From Planococcus citri (lineage: Eukaryota > Arthropoda > Insecta > Hemiptera > Pseudococcidae), in NCBI RefSeq assembly GCF_950023065.1, contig NC_088679.1, positions 1,798,001 through 1,862,000 of the forward strand: a stretch of DNA of 64,000 bases, written 5' to 3'. Of this stretch, positions 1 through 12,119 are shown in pieces (the first letter of the stretch is position 1; every line of letters begins with the position of its first letter). The notes beneath the pieces were generated by a model. The model had not been told where the DNA came from. It saw only the letters and a program-made list of their open reading frames with translations, and did not search any database. Made by a program: the position numbers and the translations under genes.

Positions 1-403
1 GCAGTATAAGATGAACAATGTTGGACTCAATACAGCGCCTTGAGGTACACTGTGGCTGATTCCTCAAAGCGAAGAGCTTTCATCATCAATCTGAACATAA
101 CATTTCCTATTTTGAAGGAAGGAAGAAATGATTTTATATGGAAAGGTGGGTGTTTTGATTGTAACTAATTTGTGAATTAAACCGCAATGCCATACAGAGT
201 TGAATGCCTTTTTGATGTCTATAAAAGCTGCAGTTATGAATTGCTTCTTTTCGTAGCTGTTGTTAATAAGTTGTACCATTCGATGCAACTGATGAACTGT
301 GCTCATTTTATTAAGAAAACCATACTGAAAAGATGGCAAAATCTGTTCATTTTTCAGAAAGTCCAAAAGACGTTTACGAATGATTTTTTCAAGGATTTTC
401 CCG
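1..403 (-). pseudogene. LINE A reverse transcriptase fragment (middle part)
   Basis: Broken reverse transcriptase of a non-LTR retrotransposon, read on the minus strand and cut by the window edge. The translation shows the RT start region (YGKILEKIIRKRLL), then the catalytic block FIDIKKAFNSVWH. A frame change near position 64 leads into VPQGAVLSPTLFILY, the conserved RT block that precedes the YxDD motif. These blocks are typical of Jockey/CR1-type LINEs. The frameshift shows it is dead. The matching upstream RT part lies at 1326-1646, separated by an inserted inverted-repeat element. The clade is inferred and not certain. Confidence 0.85.
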
Positions 404-1325
404 TACAACAATGACCATGCTAGTTTCGATGTGAATGTCGACCCATCCACATCCGTCACTTTTGGATGCCACATGTCGATGTGAATTTTGACCCTGTGTC
501 GAGCTAATTGTCGGATGTAACTGTCGATTGATGTTGATCTACATTCGTGTCGACAATTGGCTCCACACAGGGTTGAAATTCACATCGACATGGGGCATCC
601 AAAAGTGACGGATGTGGATGGATCGACATTCACATCGAAATTTATGTTGACCTCCTGCTTCGTTAAGTTATAGAATTTGAGTTTAAAAATTTTTAATTTT
701 TTTTTCCAAAAATTATTTCCTCTGATGTGGCTACTGCTAGTGCTGAAAACAGCATCGATGCAAAGTCCATTTCCGAAGAAGTACAGACGAAAAGTCTGTA
801 TAATCAAGAAGTTCAACAGAAATCCCTTATATCAAAGATGGTGCAATACTTTATCTGCGAGTATCAAACTAATCTATTTTCATGTTGACATGTCGATGTT
901 AATGTTGATGTGAAATTCGACATCAACAAATTTACATCCACAATATCAACATCATATCATCTACAACTCCAAACTGCGGAAAAGTGAATAATTTCATCAA
1001 TTCCCTAAAAAATTTGTTTTCCACATTGAACAAGATCATATTTTTGAATGTTTACTAAAATTTTAAACACTAAAACAGAAATTTTAATTCTGAAAAATTG
1101 GTCGACATAGTTATAGATGTAAATTTCGAGCATCGAATTTTACATCTACATGTCGAGATGGCATGTCAAGATATCAGAAATGATGAGAAAATTTCGAAAA
1201 TTTTCATTTACCTGGCTTTTGTATGGACAGAAGATTCCTACTAAATAATTAATTGATCACTTTTCCATCATATGTTGAAAAAAAAACGTAGTCCATGTAA
1301 ATATCGACGTCGACAATTGTTGTGC
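404..1325. mobile_element. ~0.92 kb inverted-repeat element, copy 1 (inserted in LINE A)
   Basis: Non-coding element lying between two halves of a LINE reverse transcriptase. Its ends carry the short inverted repeat ACAACAAT / ATTGTTGT. The left part contains a large near-palindrome (about 427-642) built around GTCACTTTTGGATGCC and its complement. It also carries many GTCGATGT/ACATCGAC words. A closely similar copy sits at 18817-19733 with the same ends and internal order, which defines the element. No transposase is visible, so it is probably a non-autonomous DNA element. I could not find a clean target-site duplication, and the boundaries are good to a few bases only. Confidence 0.75.
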
Positions 1326-1646
1326 GGGTTAATCATTAGGAGACGAAGAAGGATATTCTTTTTTGGATAGCATAATTACTTTGACAATTTTCCAGGTGTT
1401 AGGAAAGTAACCAATTAGAAGGCAAGAGTTGGAAAGTGTTTTGAAGCTCGTTAGAATATTTGTTGGAAGGTTCTTAAGCATAATGTTACTGATGTTATCC
1501 GAGCCTGGTGATTTCCAGATTTTGATTTTTTTGATAATATAGTGAATTTCTTCAACTGAGGTTGAAAATTTGAAAACATTACTAGCTATACTATCGCAAA
1601 TTTTGAATATTGTCATGAAATTTACAAAATGATGATACACATGCAA
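1326..1646 (-). pseudogene. LINE A reverse transcriptase fragment (N-terminal part)
   Basis: N-terminal RT segment of the LINE that continues at 1-403. The translation contains EEIHYIIKKIKIWKSPGSDNI, which matches the KxxKSPGxDxI block of LINE reverse transcriptases. It then shows YFPNTWKIVKVIMLSKK, the usual block before NDYRPISLL. The frame ends just after SPND, exactly where the next RT block (YRPISLL) should start and where the inserted element begins. About seven to eight codons of that block are missing at the junction. Confidence 0.8.
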
Positions 1647-1689
1647 CCAACCTTAACGAAGCGCCTACCTTAATAACTGAAAGTTCGTC

Positions 1690-2510
1690 TGTCTGACTGT
1701 CTGGCCTTGTAAGGTGAACCGTCTCTCAGGCTTCTCAAGGTCGTATGTATCCCAGTCTGACTTCGTGAGGTCATTGACCCGTCTGTCTGGCGTTTCAAGG
1801 CCCTTCTTTCTGCCAATCCGACTTTGTCAGGTCATTGACACGTCTGTCTGGCCTCTCAAGGTTGTCCGAGTGTCTGTCTGGGCTCGTAAGGTCATTGACC
1901 AGTATGTATGGCTTATCAAGGTCATCTGTCTACATATCTGGGGTCGTAAGGTCATCGACCTGCCTGATTGGCTGCCTTATCAAGGCCGTATGTCTCCCAG
2001 TCCAACCTCGTAAGGTGATTGACCCATTTGTCTGCCTGTCCGGCCTCGTAGGATCATTGACAGTTGTCCATTTGGATTCCAAAAGTAGTCTTGTATACTT
2101 GTCCGATGTCGTAAGGTCATTGAACTATCTGGCTCGCTGGGTTCTCCAAATCGTACGTCTCCCAGTCCGACCTCGCCAGGTCATTGCCCGTCTATCTGGC
2201 CTCTCAAGGTTGTCTGAGTGCATGTCTGGGCTCGTAAAGTCATTGACCCGTCTGGCTTGCTAATCAAGGTCGTATGTCTGCCTGCCCGACCTGTAAGGTC
2301 ACTGACCCATATGTCTGGCTGATCAATTTAGGTCGTCTGACTGCCTGTCTGGCCTCGTAAGGTCACTGACCCCCGGAAATCTGGCTTTTCAAGTCCATTG
2401 ATCCATTTGTCCGGATTTTCAAGGTCATTGACTTGTCATCTTGGTTTTCTAAGCTCGTCTGTCTTTCTGTATGGCCTTCTAAAGTCATTTACCCGTCTGT
2501 CTGGCCACCG
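1690..2510. repeat. Degenerate minisatellite, roughly 50-60 bp unit
   Basis: Tandem array of a diverged unit built from words such as GTAAGGTCATTGACC, CGTCTGTCTGGCC and TCTCAAGGTCG, repeated many times head to tail. Individual units differ by substitutions and small length changes. The two long open frames over it (starting near 1714 and 1835) are by-products of the repeat and resemble no protein family. It is GC-richer than its surroundings. Confidence 0.85.
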
Positions 2511-4890
2511 AACTAGCATCAGATATCGTGATAAAAAGTTTAAAATGATGTGAACATACTGGGAAAAAAATTGATAAAATGCATAAGATAGGTACCTATA
2601 CTTAGATAATGATTTCAAATAAAATGCATAAAATTGTTGTACATATTAGTATTGGGCTTAGATTATTGAAAATTGTCACAAACTAATGTTTCAGTAAAAT
2701 TAAATAAAAAGCAAAAATTCAAAGAAAATTCCTGGTTAAAATAAGATTCAAAAATTGAAAAGTGCTGAAAGGTAATAAAATATTTTAGATGAAGAACAAC
2801 TCGGTATTTAAACATTTCCAATCAAATTGGATCATGGTGGAATAAAATTTGGCTAAAAGTATCATGACATAAAAAACACATTTTCGAATTTTTTTCGAGT
2901 TTTTCAAAATGACCCACCTGGAGGAAAAATTTGAAAAAAAATGTTTGTATCAGAATTAGGTTTAGAGAAACTGCGGGTTCAAATTTTATTTTTTCAATAT
3001 CCCCCCCCCCCCCCCGGAACTAAAGATGTTGAAAAAATACTGTCGCTAGGCTCATTTATCCTCCATATATTTTGAGTGAATTCTAAACTATTATTTATTC
3101 AAAAGACGTATGATTTTTTTTCCTCGAAAAAAAAAAACGTTTTTTTGCTATGATGGTCAAGATGGATGATGTGAGGGAATTTTTTTTGGCTGCAAATTAT
3201 TTTTAAAGGTACCTACTGAACAATGTGTCGTCAAAGTTTCTAAAATCCGAGTCCAGGAGCATTTCATCTATTTTAGCCGGGAATACCCTTCGGATTACAG
3301 GATTTCGCACTTACGTAAAAAAAAATACCTACAAATAGGTAATTTTCTCGTGTAATTTTTTTTTCTTTTAAATCTGCGATATCGAAACAAAACGACATTT
3401 CGAAGAAAAAAATCTAAAACTAAACTGCGATCAGATAGCATCAAAAAAATAGGTACCAGAATCTGTATAGTAGGTACCTGTTACAACAAAAATGGGTGCT
3501 CGCATTTGTAGGTAGGTAGGTATTTTACATACTGTAACATGTAAGAGAAGGAAACTTATCGCAGACGCAATATTTTATGATAATAGGTACCGGAGTGCAT
3601 AAATCGTCTAAACCAAGTAAACTGTTGTTACTGGTATTTTGAAAAAGGTGACCGAAAATTCAGTTTACACGCAGACGCGGACGCGTCGCGCGTCGTTTTT
3701 ATACTCGTAATAAAGGTAAACTGCTCTCCGTGAAGGAAATTAGTACGTACACAGAGCTGTATACAACTACGTAAGTATACCTAAAGTTACCAGCAGGATA
3801 AAAAGCTGGGCATAGCGAAACACATTCGTATAGGAATGGTGATTGTGGGGTGGGTCGGTGGGTCGGTGGATCGGAGGCTGTGGTGAGAGCGCGGTGAACA
3901 TCGTATTAACGTACACGAGCATTTAGGTACATACGAGATGTGTGATGGTTTTTCATTCATACATGAATGTAAATGACGGAAGAGCCACAGCTCTCGTCGT
4001 CGTATAATTGTGTATTGTTTTGAAACTTGCATCAAATCATACCACCGAGCGATGGGTGTTAATGTAATTTGACGGCATCGCTCGTATCTTATTGCGTTGT
4101 CTAATTAATGTAGCGGTATTCGGATTACATACAAACGCGAAATTATATTTTAGCCTCGAGCAGAGTGCCTGCAAAGTGCAAACTGCATGTGAAGATGCTG
4201 CACAACAATAAACGAGCAAATAGTGATTAATTTTCTAAAAATTCGAGTTAATCTACGCCTACCATTCGGAGGAATTTCACGTTTCGGATAAGGTATCTAA
4301 AATTCAAACAGTCCTGTTCTGCAAAGATTGCTCAAAAAGCACTATACCTTTTACCTACGTTTCTGCCAAACTTGCTTATAAGGTTCTGGTAATTTTTTAT
4401 TATTTATTTCAAGTTGAAAAGTGCCGTTGTTTTTTCAAGGAGGGGGGGGCGAGTGTGAAAAAGTGTAAATTTTTTGGAAACAGTAATGTCCATTCTTGGC
4501 ACAATTGTCAAAAAGTGCTCATTTTTGGTAAAATTATCAAAAAAAAATATTTCATTAATTGTATTAAAATATCGAGAGATGCTATTTCTAAAAACAGAGG
4601 AAATGTGTTTATGGAATGCAGATGGGGCTGATTCTTTGCATTGCCAATTCTAATAATTTGAGAGAAATGACTGAAAACTCACCAATTTTTTTTCAATTTT
4701 TCGAGTAGGTAAAGGTATAAAAGACTCAAACTGAGACTCAAACTTGATAAAAACTAGACAGCTAAGCAAAGCTTAGCTGCAAAGTGTGCGTAGCTAGCTG
4801 CCTTTTCTACAGCTATAACCGTTATTACATCTAGGTAGTGCATAAGTGAATCAACCATGTCACAGTGATGAGAATTTTTGAAACTCTCAC
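2511..4890. other. Non-coding stretch, no gene recognised
   Basis: AT-rich sequence with a poly-C run at 3001-3015 and several poly-A/T runs. A short CpG-rich patch around 3660-3700 and CpG-containing sequence to about 4150 stand out. Open frames here (3787-4035, 4037-4219, minus strand) show no domain, signal peptide or splice structure that I recognise. The CpG patch could mark a promoter or untranslated exon of a gene not otherwise visible, but nothing shows that directly. Confidence 0.5.
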
Positions 4891-4899
4891 TGCTTCAAA

Positions 4900-5570
4900 A
4901 TAATAATTGTTTTTCAGTGTTTTCATATTTTCCAAATTACAATAGGCATTTCAGAATAATTTATAAGCTTGTATTGCTTCTAAATTAAGAAATTTCTAGT
5001 TGTTTTTCATAGTTTGCATTGTTTTAAAATTTACAAAATTTCAAATTGATTTCCCGAATTCCCCATCGCTACAATTTCATAAAGTTTTCAATAAATTTTC
5101 AGAATTTTGCATTGCTGCTGAGTTAGGAAATTTGCAATCAATTTTTAGAATTCACATTGCCTCTAAATAGTCAAATTTTGAATAATTTTTCAGAATTCTT
5201 ATTGTCTTTAAATTAAAAAATTTCAAATTCAATTTTCAAGTTCATATTGTCCACAAATTGTAAAACGTTTACTCAATTTTTGGAATTCACATTGCCTCCA
5301 ATTTTTCAGAATTCTCATCTTCTTCATAAATATTACAATACTTATTTCATATAATTTTCAAGTTCACATTATCTGCAACTTACAGAACTTTTAATCAATT
5401 TTTGGAATTCTCAGCGTCTCTAAATACAAATTTTCATATTATTTTTTTTAGAATTTCCATTGTCTTCAAATTTATAAATTTTCAAACCAATTTTCAGAAC
5501 TTGCTTTTTATTCTAAATTAAGAATTAAATCTTATAAAATACCTATGTTAAGAATTTGCATTGCCTATTA
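4900..5570. repeat. Degenerate AT-rich tandem repeat, ~60 bp unit
   Basis: Repeated words such as TTTTCAGAATT, CACATTGCCTCTAAATT and AAATTTCAAATCAATTTT recur at about 60-base spacing through this stretch. The copies are strongly diverged. No coding potential is seen. Confidence 0.6.
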
Positions 5571-5882
5571 CACGAAAAAAATATGGGTAATTTTTACAAA
5601 AAAATTTAACTAAATATGTACTGGTATTTAGCACAATTAAGTACCAGATCCCATTCAATAATTTTTACTGTAATCATTATAGTAAAACTTATCATTTTAA
5701 TAAATTTTGCTATAGGTACCAATAGTAAAAATCATTTTGTTTTAATAATTTTTACTAAATCATGATAAGTTAATAAAAATTACATGTTTCAATTGTAAGG
5801 TGCACCGGGGGAAGTCAGAACTTTTTTCACAATTTCAACTTTGATCAGCTGTTACTCTCGTACTAATGAACCAATATGGCTG

Positions 5883-8355
5883 AAAGGGTATAGGAGGATT
5901 AGGTACGGTTTTGGGCCCAGAAATGGATTTCGACGAAATTCACACCAAAGGTTACCCATGATGAGAAGATACACTCAAAAAATTTTCAGACCCCCAGACC
6001 TTTTTTTCAGGGGGGGAGGGGCCAAAATGTGTTTTTTAAACTTTATTTTCCAGTGTTTCGCCAAAAGTAGATAAAAATTTCGCGTTTTTTTGTATCGATT
6101 CTTAAGGGTGAGGGGAAGCCCCTGAAATTTTTTCAAAATTTTTCGGACCATTTTTCACCAAACTGTGGCGTTTTGAAAATTTTGAGTGGCCATTTTGTAA
6201 AGAAGTTGCGGAGGTACAGTCACCATTTTTTTTTCCTAAAATACGTTATTTAGTCAAGATTATACCATAAAAGTTTCAACGAGTTTGAGTTGGTGCAACA
6301 CTGTCAAAAAAAATAAAAACTGACCACGCGTCATATTTGCCGGGGGTTGGGCATGATAGTCCACGGCGCTATCGTGGGAAGTTACGTAGCGTTCGCGCGC
6401 GTTACTGTCGTTCGTGGTTGTCTCATAGTCCAGTCAAATAGGGGGGAAAAATGGGTGAACCACATACTCGTTATTCCAATCAAATATTTTTTGGTGAATA
6501 TTGTCAGAAATGTCAACCCCCTCCCTTCATATATACCCCTCGAAATGGCGTTTTTTCGTCTTATTTCATGTTTTTTAACAATGAAAATTGCGAGGAACAA
6601 TTTTCTAAACATGTTTTTTGGATGTATTTACGACCCCTCAATATCATATATTTTTTCGAAATTTTTGTTTTGGCAGGTCCGTCATGGTGAAAATTTGAAA
6701 AAACGAGTCATAGAGGGGGTAAAATGAGTACTTTGGAAGAATTAACTATTAATGAGTGAGGTGTCTTTTCCGCATGATTCGATACCACTAAGCACGAATA
6801 TGACGTCAGATTTTCTGCTGCACTCATCAAGCCCCCCCCCCAAGTGTCTTCACTCCTTCAGCCTCCTCCTCAATTTTTAATATTTTTGAAATATAGTTAT
6901 TTTGATGATATTGGTGTTTTCATATGTTTCAAACCTACGGAGCACAAATTTTATGTCAGATTTTGTTTTGCACCTACCTGGCCTCTCCAGGGCCTCAGTC
7001 CCCTCCTCAATTTCTACTGTTTTTTAAACGGAACTACTTTTATAATATTTGTGTAGTTTTCAAGTGAACCGAACTACCCGAATGGAAATACAAACGTCAG
7101 ATTTCGTTTTACTCGCACCCAGCCCCTCCGGAGCTTCTACAGGGGCCGGGTAAGTGTAAAACAAAATCTGACGCAACATTTGCGCTTGGGAGGTTCGAAC
7201 GACACCAGTATCATAACGTCATTATGAGGGGGTAAATATGAAGGGAGGGGGTTGAAATTTCTTATGGGTACACCCCTTACAAATGTTTACAACGTACTTA
7301 AAAATGAGAAAAATCGGTTCACATGGGGCTGAGAAAATAATTTTTATTCCATTCCAGAAAAAGGGCGTTTTTCAAAAATGGGATGAGGGGGTCTGGAGAT
7401 CTGAAACTTTCAATGCGGAAGTTCCTCGTTAAGTACCTTTACCTACCTAGTACCTACCTACCTAACATGCAAATATCAATCCAAAAGCTCACGGAGCCCA
7501 TTTCTAAAAATTACGTCACTTCGAGGGATCGTAGCGTCACCCCCTTGGGGCTAGGGAGTTGTTTGATAGATCATTCGATAGGTATTTGAGAGGACATAAA
7601 ATGATCACAAAGCTCATTCTACTCGAAAGTTGATATTTTAGAAGTTTTTAACGAAAATCTGATTTTGAAGGGGTGTGATCCACTGTGGGAGGGGTCGGGG
7701 GGATTTTAATATGTTGTTCACCACACTACTCTTGACAATATTCACCAAAAAATATTTGATCGGAATAACGAGTATGTGGTTCACCCATTTTCCCCCCCTA
7801 TTTGACTGGACTATGAGACAACCACGAACGACAGTAACGCGCGCGAACGCTACGTAACTTCCCACGATAGCGCCGTGGACTATCATGCCCAACCCCCGGC
7901 AAATATGACGCATGGTCAGTTTTTATTTTTTTTGACAGTGTTGCACCAACTCAAACTCGTTGAAACTTTTATGGTATAATCTTGACTAAATAACGTATTT
8001 TAGGAAAAAAAATGGCGACTGTACCTCCGCAACTTCTTTACAAAATGGCCGCTCAAAATTTTCAAAACGCCACAGTTTGGTGAAAAATGGTCCGAAAAAT
8101 TTTGAAAAAATTTCAGGGGCTTCCCCTTACCCTTAAGAATCGATTTAAAAAAACGCGAAATTTTTATCTACTTTTGGCGAAACACTGGAAAATAAAGTTT
8201 AAAAAACACATTTTGGCCCCTCCCCCCCTGAAAAAAAGGTCTGGGGGTCTGAAAATTTTTTGAGCGTATCTTCTCATCATGGGTAACCTTTGGTGTGAAT
8301 TTCGTCGAAATCCATTTCTGGGCCCAAAACCGTACCTAATCCTCCTATACCCTTT
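5883..8355. repeat. Large inverted repeat, ~620-base arms, ~1.2 kb loop
   Basis: Left arm 5883-6505 and right arm 7734-8355 are near-perfect reverse complements, beginning AAAGGGTATAGGAGG and ending GGTGAATATTGTC. The open frames in the arms are therefore mirrored on opposite strands and are not separate genes. The loop (6506-7733) holds short C-rich and T-rich segments. Its right part (about 7500-7740) resembles part of the foldback at 34381-35557. Confidence 0.9.
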
Positions 8356-8450
8356 GGTATGTAGGTTCCCATAAGGGTTCTTAACCTATGGTAAAAATTT
8401 CAGCGCGATTGTCGCAGTAGCTTTCGCACAATCGAATAAAATGTAACTTG

Positions 8451-8483
8451 TTCTGACTTACCCCAAAGTGGGGTAAGTCAGAA
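8451..8483. repeat. Perfect 14-bp hairpin TTCTGACTTACCCC / GGGGTAAGTCAGAA
   Basis: TTCTGACTTACCCC (8451-8464), a five-base AAAGT spacer, then the exact complement (8470-8483). The same pair with a longer spacer is at 9873-9917. These look like abutting internal ends of element subunits. Confidence 0.85.
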
Positions 8484-8504
8484 AATCTACAAAATTAATT
8501 GGTA

Positions 8505-9330
8505 TTATCAGGATTCGACCCTGATCGATGCGCAATATGCCGTATAACATGTTTTCGAGGTCGTAGAATCCAAATCTGGAGTTATTTTTTTGTAGGAGTG
8601 GGGGGTGAGGCGTGGGGAGGGGGCAATTCCAAATTTTTCGTACATTATTGTGTAATATGTCGATTGATACGTTTTCAAGGTCGTAGAATCCGAATCTGCA
8701 GTTATTTTTTTTGTAGGAGTGGGGAGTGAGGCGTGGGGAGAGGGAAAATTTCGAATTTTTCCTACATTATTGTGTAATATGTCGAATAATATGTTTTCGA
8801 AATCGTAGAATCCGAATTTGGAGTAATTTTTTGTAGGAGTGGGGGGTGAGGCGTGGGGAAAGGGAAAATTTCAAATTTCTCCTACATTATTGTGTTATAT
8901 GTCGAATAATATATTTTCTAGGTCGTAGAATTCGAATCTGGAGTTATTTTTTTTGTAAGAGAGGGAAGTGAGGCGTGGGGAGAGGTAATATATCAAATTT
9001 TTCCTACACTATCGTGTAATATGTTGAATAATATGTTCTCGAGGTCGTAGAATTCGAATCTGGAGATATTTTTTTTTGTAGGGGTGGGAGGTGAGTCAAG
9101 GGGAGAGAGAGTAAATTACAAATTTTGCCTATATTAATGTGTAATATGTCGATTGATATGTTTTTGAGGTCGTATAATTCGAATCTGGGGTTATTTTTTC
9201 GCAGGGGTATGAGGCGAGGCAAGAGGATAGGAGAAATTTCAAATTTTGCCTATAATATTGCGTAACATGTTGGTTGATATGTGTTCAAGGTCGCAGAATT
9301 CGAATCTTGAGCTAGTTTTTAGGGTCGAGT
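8505..9330. repeat. 120-bp tandem array (left, forward)
   Basis: Six to seven head-to-tail copies of a ~120-122 base unit. It runs GAATCTGGAGTTATTTTTT, then GTAGGAGTGGGGGGTGAGGC, then a piece with CATTATTGTGTAATATGTCG, ending GAGGTCGTAGAATCC. Unit starts are near 8566, 8686, 8808, 8928 and 9050. It is the mirror of the array at 9405-9850. Confidence 0.9.
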
Positions 9331-9404
9331 GCTATTCAAGTATCACCGTTTGGGGATAGGGCCCCACCCATGCGAACCTACGACTCACCTTCTACCTTCA
9401 CCAT

Positions 9405-9850
9405 AAAAAATGACTCCGGATTCGAATTCTACGACCTCGAAAATATACCTATTATTCGACATATAACACGATAATGTAGGAGAAATTTGAAATTTTCCCT
9501 TTCCCCACGCCTCACCCTCCACTCCTACAAAAAAAATTACTCCAAATTCGGATTCTATGATTTCGAAAACATATTATTCGACATATTACACAATAATGTA
9601 CGAAAAATTCGAAATTTTCCCTCTCCCCACGCCTCACCCCCCACTCCTACAAAAAAAATAACTGCAGATTCGGATTCTACGACCTCGAAAACATATCAAT
9701 CGACATATTACACAATAATGTACGAAAAATTTAGAATTGCCCCCTCCCCACGCCTCGCCCTCCACTCCTACAAAAAAAAAATAACTCCAGATTTGGATTC
9801 TACAACCTCGAAAACATATTATTCTACGTATTACACATCGATGAAGTCGA
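9405..9850. repeat. 120-bp tandem array (right, inverted)
   Basis: About three and a half copies of the reverse complement of the unit in 8505-9330. The two arrays face each other across a ~75-base loop and could pair as a long hairpin. The open frame at 9487-9879 reads through it and is a repeat by-product. Confidence 0.9.
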
Positions 9851-10554
9851 ATCCTAATTATCAATGTTCACTTTTCTGACTTACCCCATAGCACTAATTT
9901 AGGGGGTAAGTCAGAAAAAGCGATATAAATAATGAATAATTGAAAATTAACAAAAATTGAATATTTGGGGTTTTACATTATTGTTTTAGGAATACTTTCA
10001 CTTATAATATCACTTTTACTGATCATTTCTTCTGAGGTAAAAAGCAGTCTGAAAAACACTGATTACAATTTGAAATCAAATTCAAAACAGCAACTAAAAA
10101 TGAACCAATGAAAAGCCTGTAAAATGAAACTGGGTCGCGAAATTTTTTATGCTGTGATGAAGTAGAGGTAGTACCCTAAAGTTACCCCTGGGTAGCGCTT
10201 CGGCAGATATAAGCCTCTAAGAGCTAGAGCAGTTTTTCTGACTTACCCCGAATTCGGACTTCCCCCGGTGCACCTTACAAAAATTAGTTAATTACTCATT
10301 TTGAAGTAATTTTTAAATTATAAGTAAAAAGTTAAAAATTATTCATGTCAAGGTACCTAATTCTTACTTTATACTTATGGCTATAGGTAGACAAAAAATT
10401 AATGAAATGAATTTTTAGTTAGCAAATGATAGGTATCATAATTCATAACTCAGTTTCAGCATTATTTTTGCCATTTTGCCCCATTACCATGTACTACATA
10501 GTAACTCCAAAGCATTTACCTATCCAATTTTCCTACGAAAAATCCGTCACCTAC

Positions 10555-10645
10555 CTACTTACCTCACGGGGATTCGAACCTGGGTCCCTAAATTTCCTAT
10601 TCCTACCTACATGCCCTAACCACTCAGCCACAACTTGCTACGAGG
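10555..10645 (-). ncRNA. tRNA-derived SINE head (Pol III A and B boxes)
   Basis: On the minus strand there is a good A box, TGGCTGAGTGGTTAGGGC (10613-10630), followed about 50 bases later by a perfect B box, GGTTCGAATCC (10570-10580). The two flanks do not pair as an acceptor stem and no convincing anticodon arm is seen. This is therefore better called a tRNA-derived SINE head than a functional tRNA. The tail would run towards lower coordinates, but its end is not clear. Confidence 0.6.
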
Positions 10646-11085
10646 GTTAAGGCAATAAAATAATATATTTTGTTTGGTAAACGCCCCACCAAACCACGCC
10701 CACTTGGAATTTACAGCTAACAGACCGGGGGTGTAACAGGGTACAATGAAACACAGCTGGTGATGGAATAGACTGGGGGTATAGCAGGGTACAATGAGCG
10801 GCAGGTGTTCTACAAGTCCCCTTTTCCCTTTTTTAGGATTTAATGCATTAAAATAATGAACTAAAATTGCAATTACTCAGCAATTACCCATCCGAATTGA
10901 ATGAAAATTAATCTATTCCCTCCGCCTTAATGATTCTCAAATGGTGTCCAATAGGTACAAAAAACGGTTGGATAGCTTAAGAGAACATTCATTGTAATTG
11001 AAATTTCAATTTCTCAAAGCGAAACCAATAGTGTGCTACGCACACTAAAAAGACTCACGTATGTAAAACAGGACTGTCTTTTTTC
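10646..11085. other. Non-coding stretch with a short direct repeat
   Basis: No gene seen. Two copies of a ~29-base sequence (core GGGGGTGTAACAGGGTACAATG and its near-match GGGGGTATAGCAGGGTACAATG) lie at about 10725 and 10770. The rest is AT-rich. Confidence 0.5.
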
Positions 11086-12119
11086 TACAATTTTATGGGT
11101 TAGATGATTCAAGCGATTTTTCAAGAAATAGTCTCTTGTTCTTTGCCATTGTCTTCTCAGTTGTTTTTTTTTCAAGGATGAGTCGAACAATTGGAAAAGG
11201 AAGATTGGAATTTGTTACACTGACTTTAGAGATTGCTTTTTGAGCTTTGGAGACAGCACAAAGAATTGTTCTAGACAGAGAGTCAAGGTGAGAGTCAATT
11301 TCAGTGTTCTGTAAAATCTCTTCAGTAATAGGTGAAAGCTCTTCCAGCTCTGTTTTGAGAATAGACCAGTCAGTGTTTGTATGAGAGGAAGTACGACAAA
11401 GAATTCCATCATCAAGTGTAATTTTGGTGATTACAGGGAGATGATCAGAATGAAGGTCTGTGATGACTAAACTTTTGTGAGTATAGGGAAAATTTTTTAG
11501 AAGTGAAATATCTAAAATATCAGCTTCATAAGAAGATTGATACCTAGGGGTAGAAAGTCGGAACATTAGGAGCGCTGAAACCACTGATCACCAAACCAGG
11601 ATTGGAACATATATCTAGAAGCTTTGAACTGTGAAAGTTGGTCGATTGGCAACCCCATAGTGTGTTTCTTGCATTAAGATTGCCAAGAATTAATGTGGGC
11701 GAAGAGGATTGTAATAATGAATTAAAGTCTTAGAGTGATAATGCAGAATATGATGGTGCACGATAGACACAGAATATACCTAAAGAATTATTGTGAAGTT
11801 TAATAGAGATTCCTACAGAATCAAATGAAGTATTTGTTGATGGACTTAAATGGCGATGAAATAGACTCTTTCTTACAAGGATGGCTACTCCGCCACAAGC
11901 AGAGTTGTTGATATGGTCTTTACAATAAATTTGAAAGCCAGGAAATGACAAATCCTGACCAGGAGTCAAATGTGTTTCCGAGATACATGCTAAATCAATA
12001 TTATTATTAACAAGAAAGTTTGTCAGTTCATACCTGGAGTTGAGCACTCCATTAGCGTTCCAATTAAGTAATGAAAGATTATTACTTACCATTGTGAATG
12101 ACGAGAAGAAGTTGTTCAA
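11086..12119 (-). pseudogene. LINE B endonuclease (APE-type) domain, broken
   Basis: Minus-strand translation of a non-LTR retrotransposon ORF2 N-terminus. LSLLNWNANGVLNSRYELTNF, then NIDLACISETHLTPG and GGVAILVRKS, are the early blocks of the apurinic-type endonuclease. After a break near 11590-11730 come ADILDISLLKN and HSDHLPVI, the C-terminal catalytic block (SDHxPV). The frame then stops near 11090. The reverse transcriptase expected downstream is absent, so this copy is truncated at its 3' side. It follows directly on the gag-like ORF1 at 12082-13433 with a short overlap, as in Jockey-type elements. Confidence 0.85.

Larger units (their letters stand above)
5794..10279. mobile_element. 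4.5 kb composite foldback DNA element
   Basis: The two ends form a perfect 23-base inverted repeat starting TGTAAGGTGCACCGGGGGAA (5794-5816 and 10257-10279). Inside are a hairpin with ~620-base arms (5883-6505 with 7734-8355) and a second inverted pair made of 120-base tandem arrays. The word GGGGTAAGTCAGAA or its complement recurs at 8451-8483, 9873-9917 and 10236-10249, and a variant sits next to the left end. No transposase frame is recognisable, so it is probably a non-autonomous foldback element assembled from several units. Target-site duplication is unclear. Confidence 0.8.

Noticed and set aside
1714..2263. Two overlapping long plus-strand open frames
   Set aside because: They arise from a minisatellite whose unit happens to lack stops; no protein-like features.
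6347..7913. Mirrored open frames on both strands that include the same peptide
   Set aside because: They lie in the arms of the large inverted repeat and are mirror images of each other.
8505..9850. CRISPR-like array because of regular ~120-bp spacing
   Set aside because: The whole 120-base unit is repeated without unique spacers, and the genome is eukaryotic.
10555..10645. Functional tRNA gene
   Set aside because: A and B boxes are good but the ends do not form an acceptor stem and no clear anticodon arm is seen.
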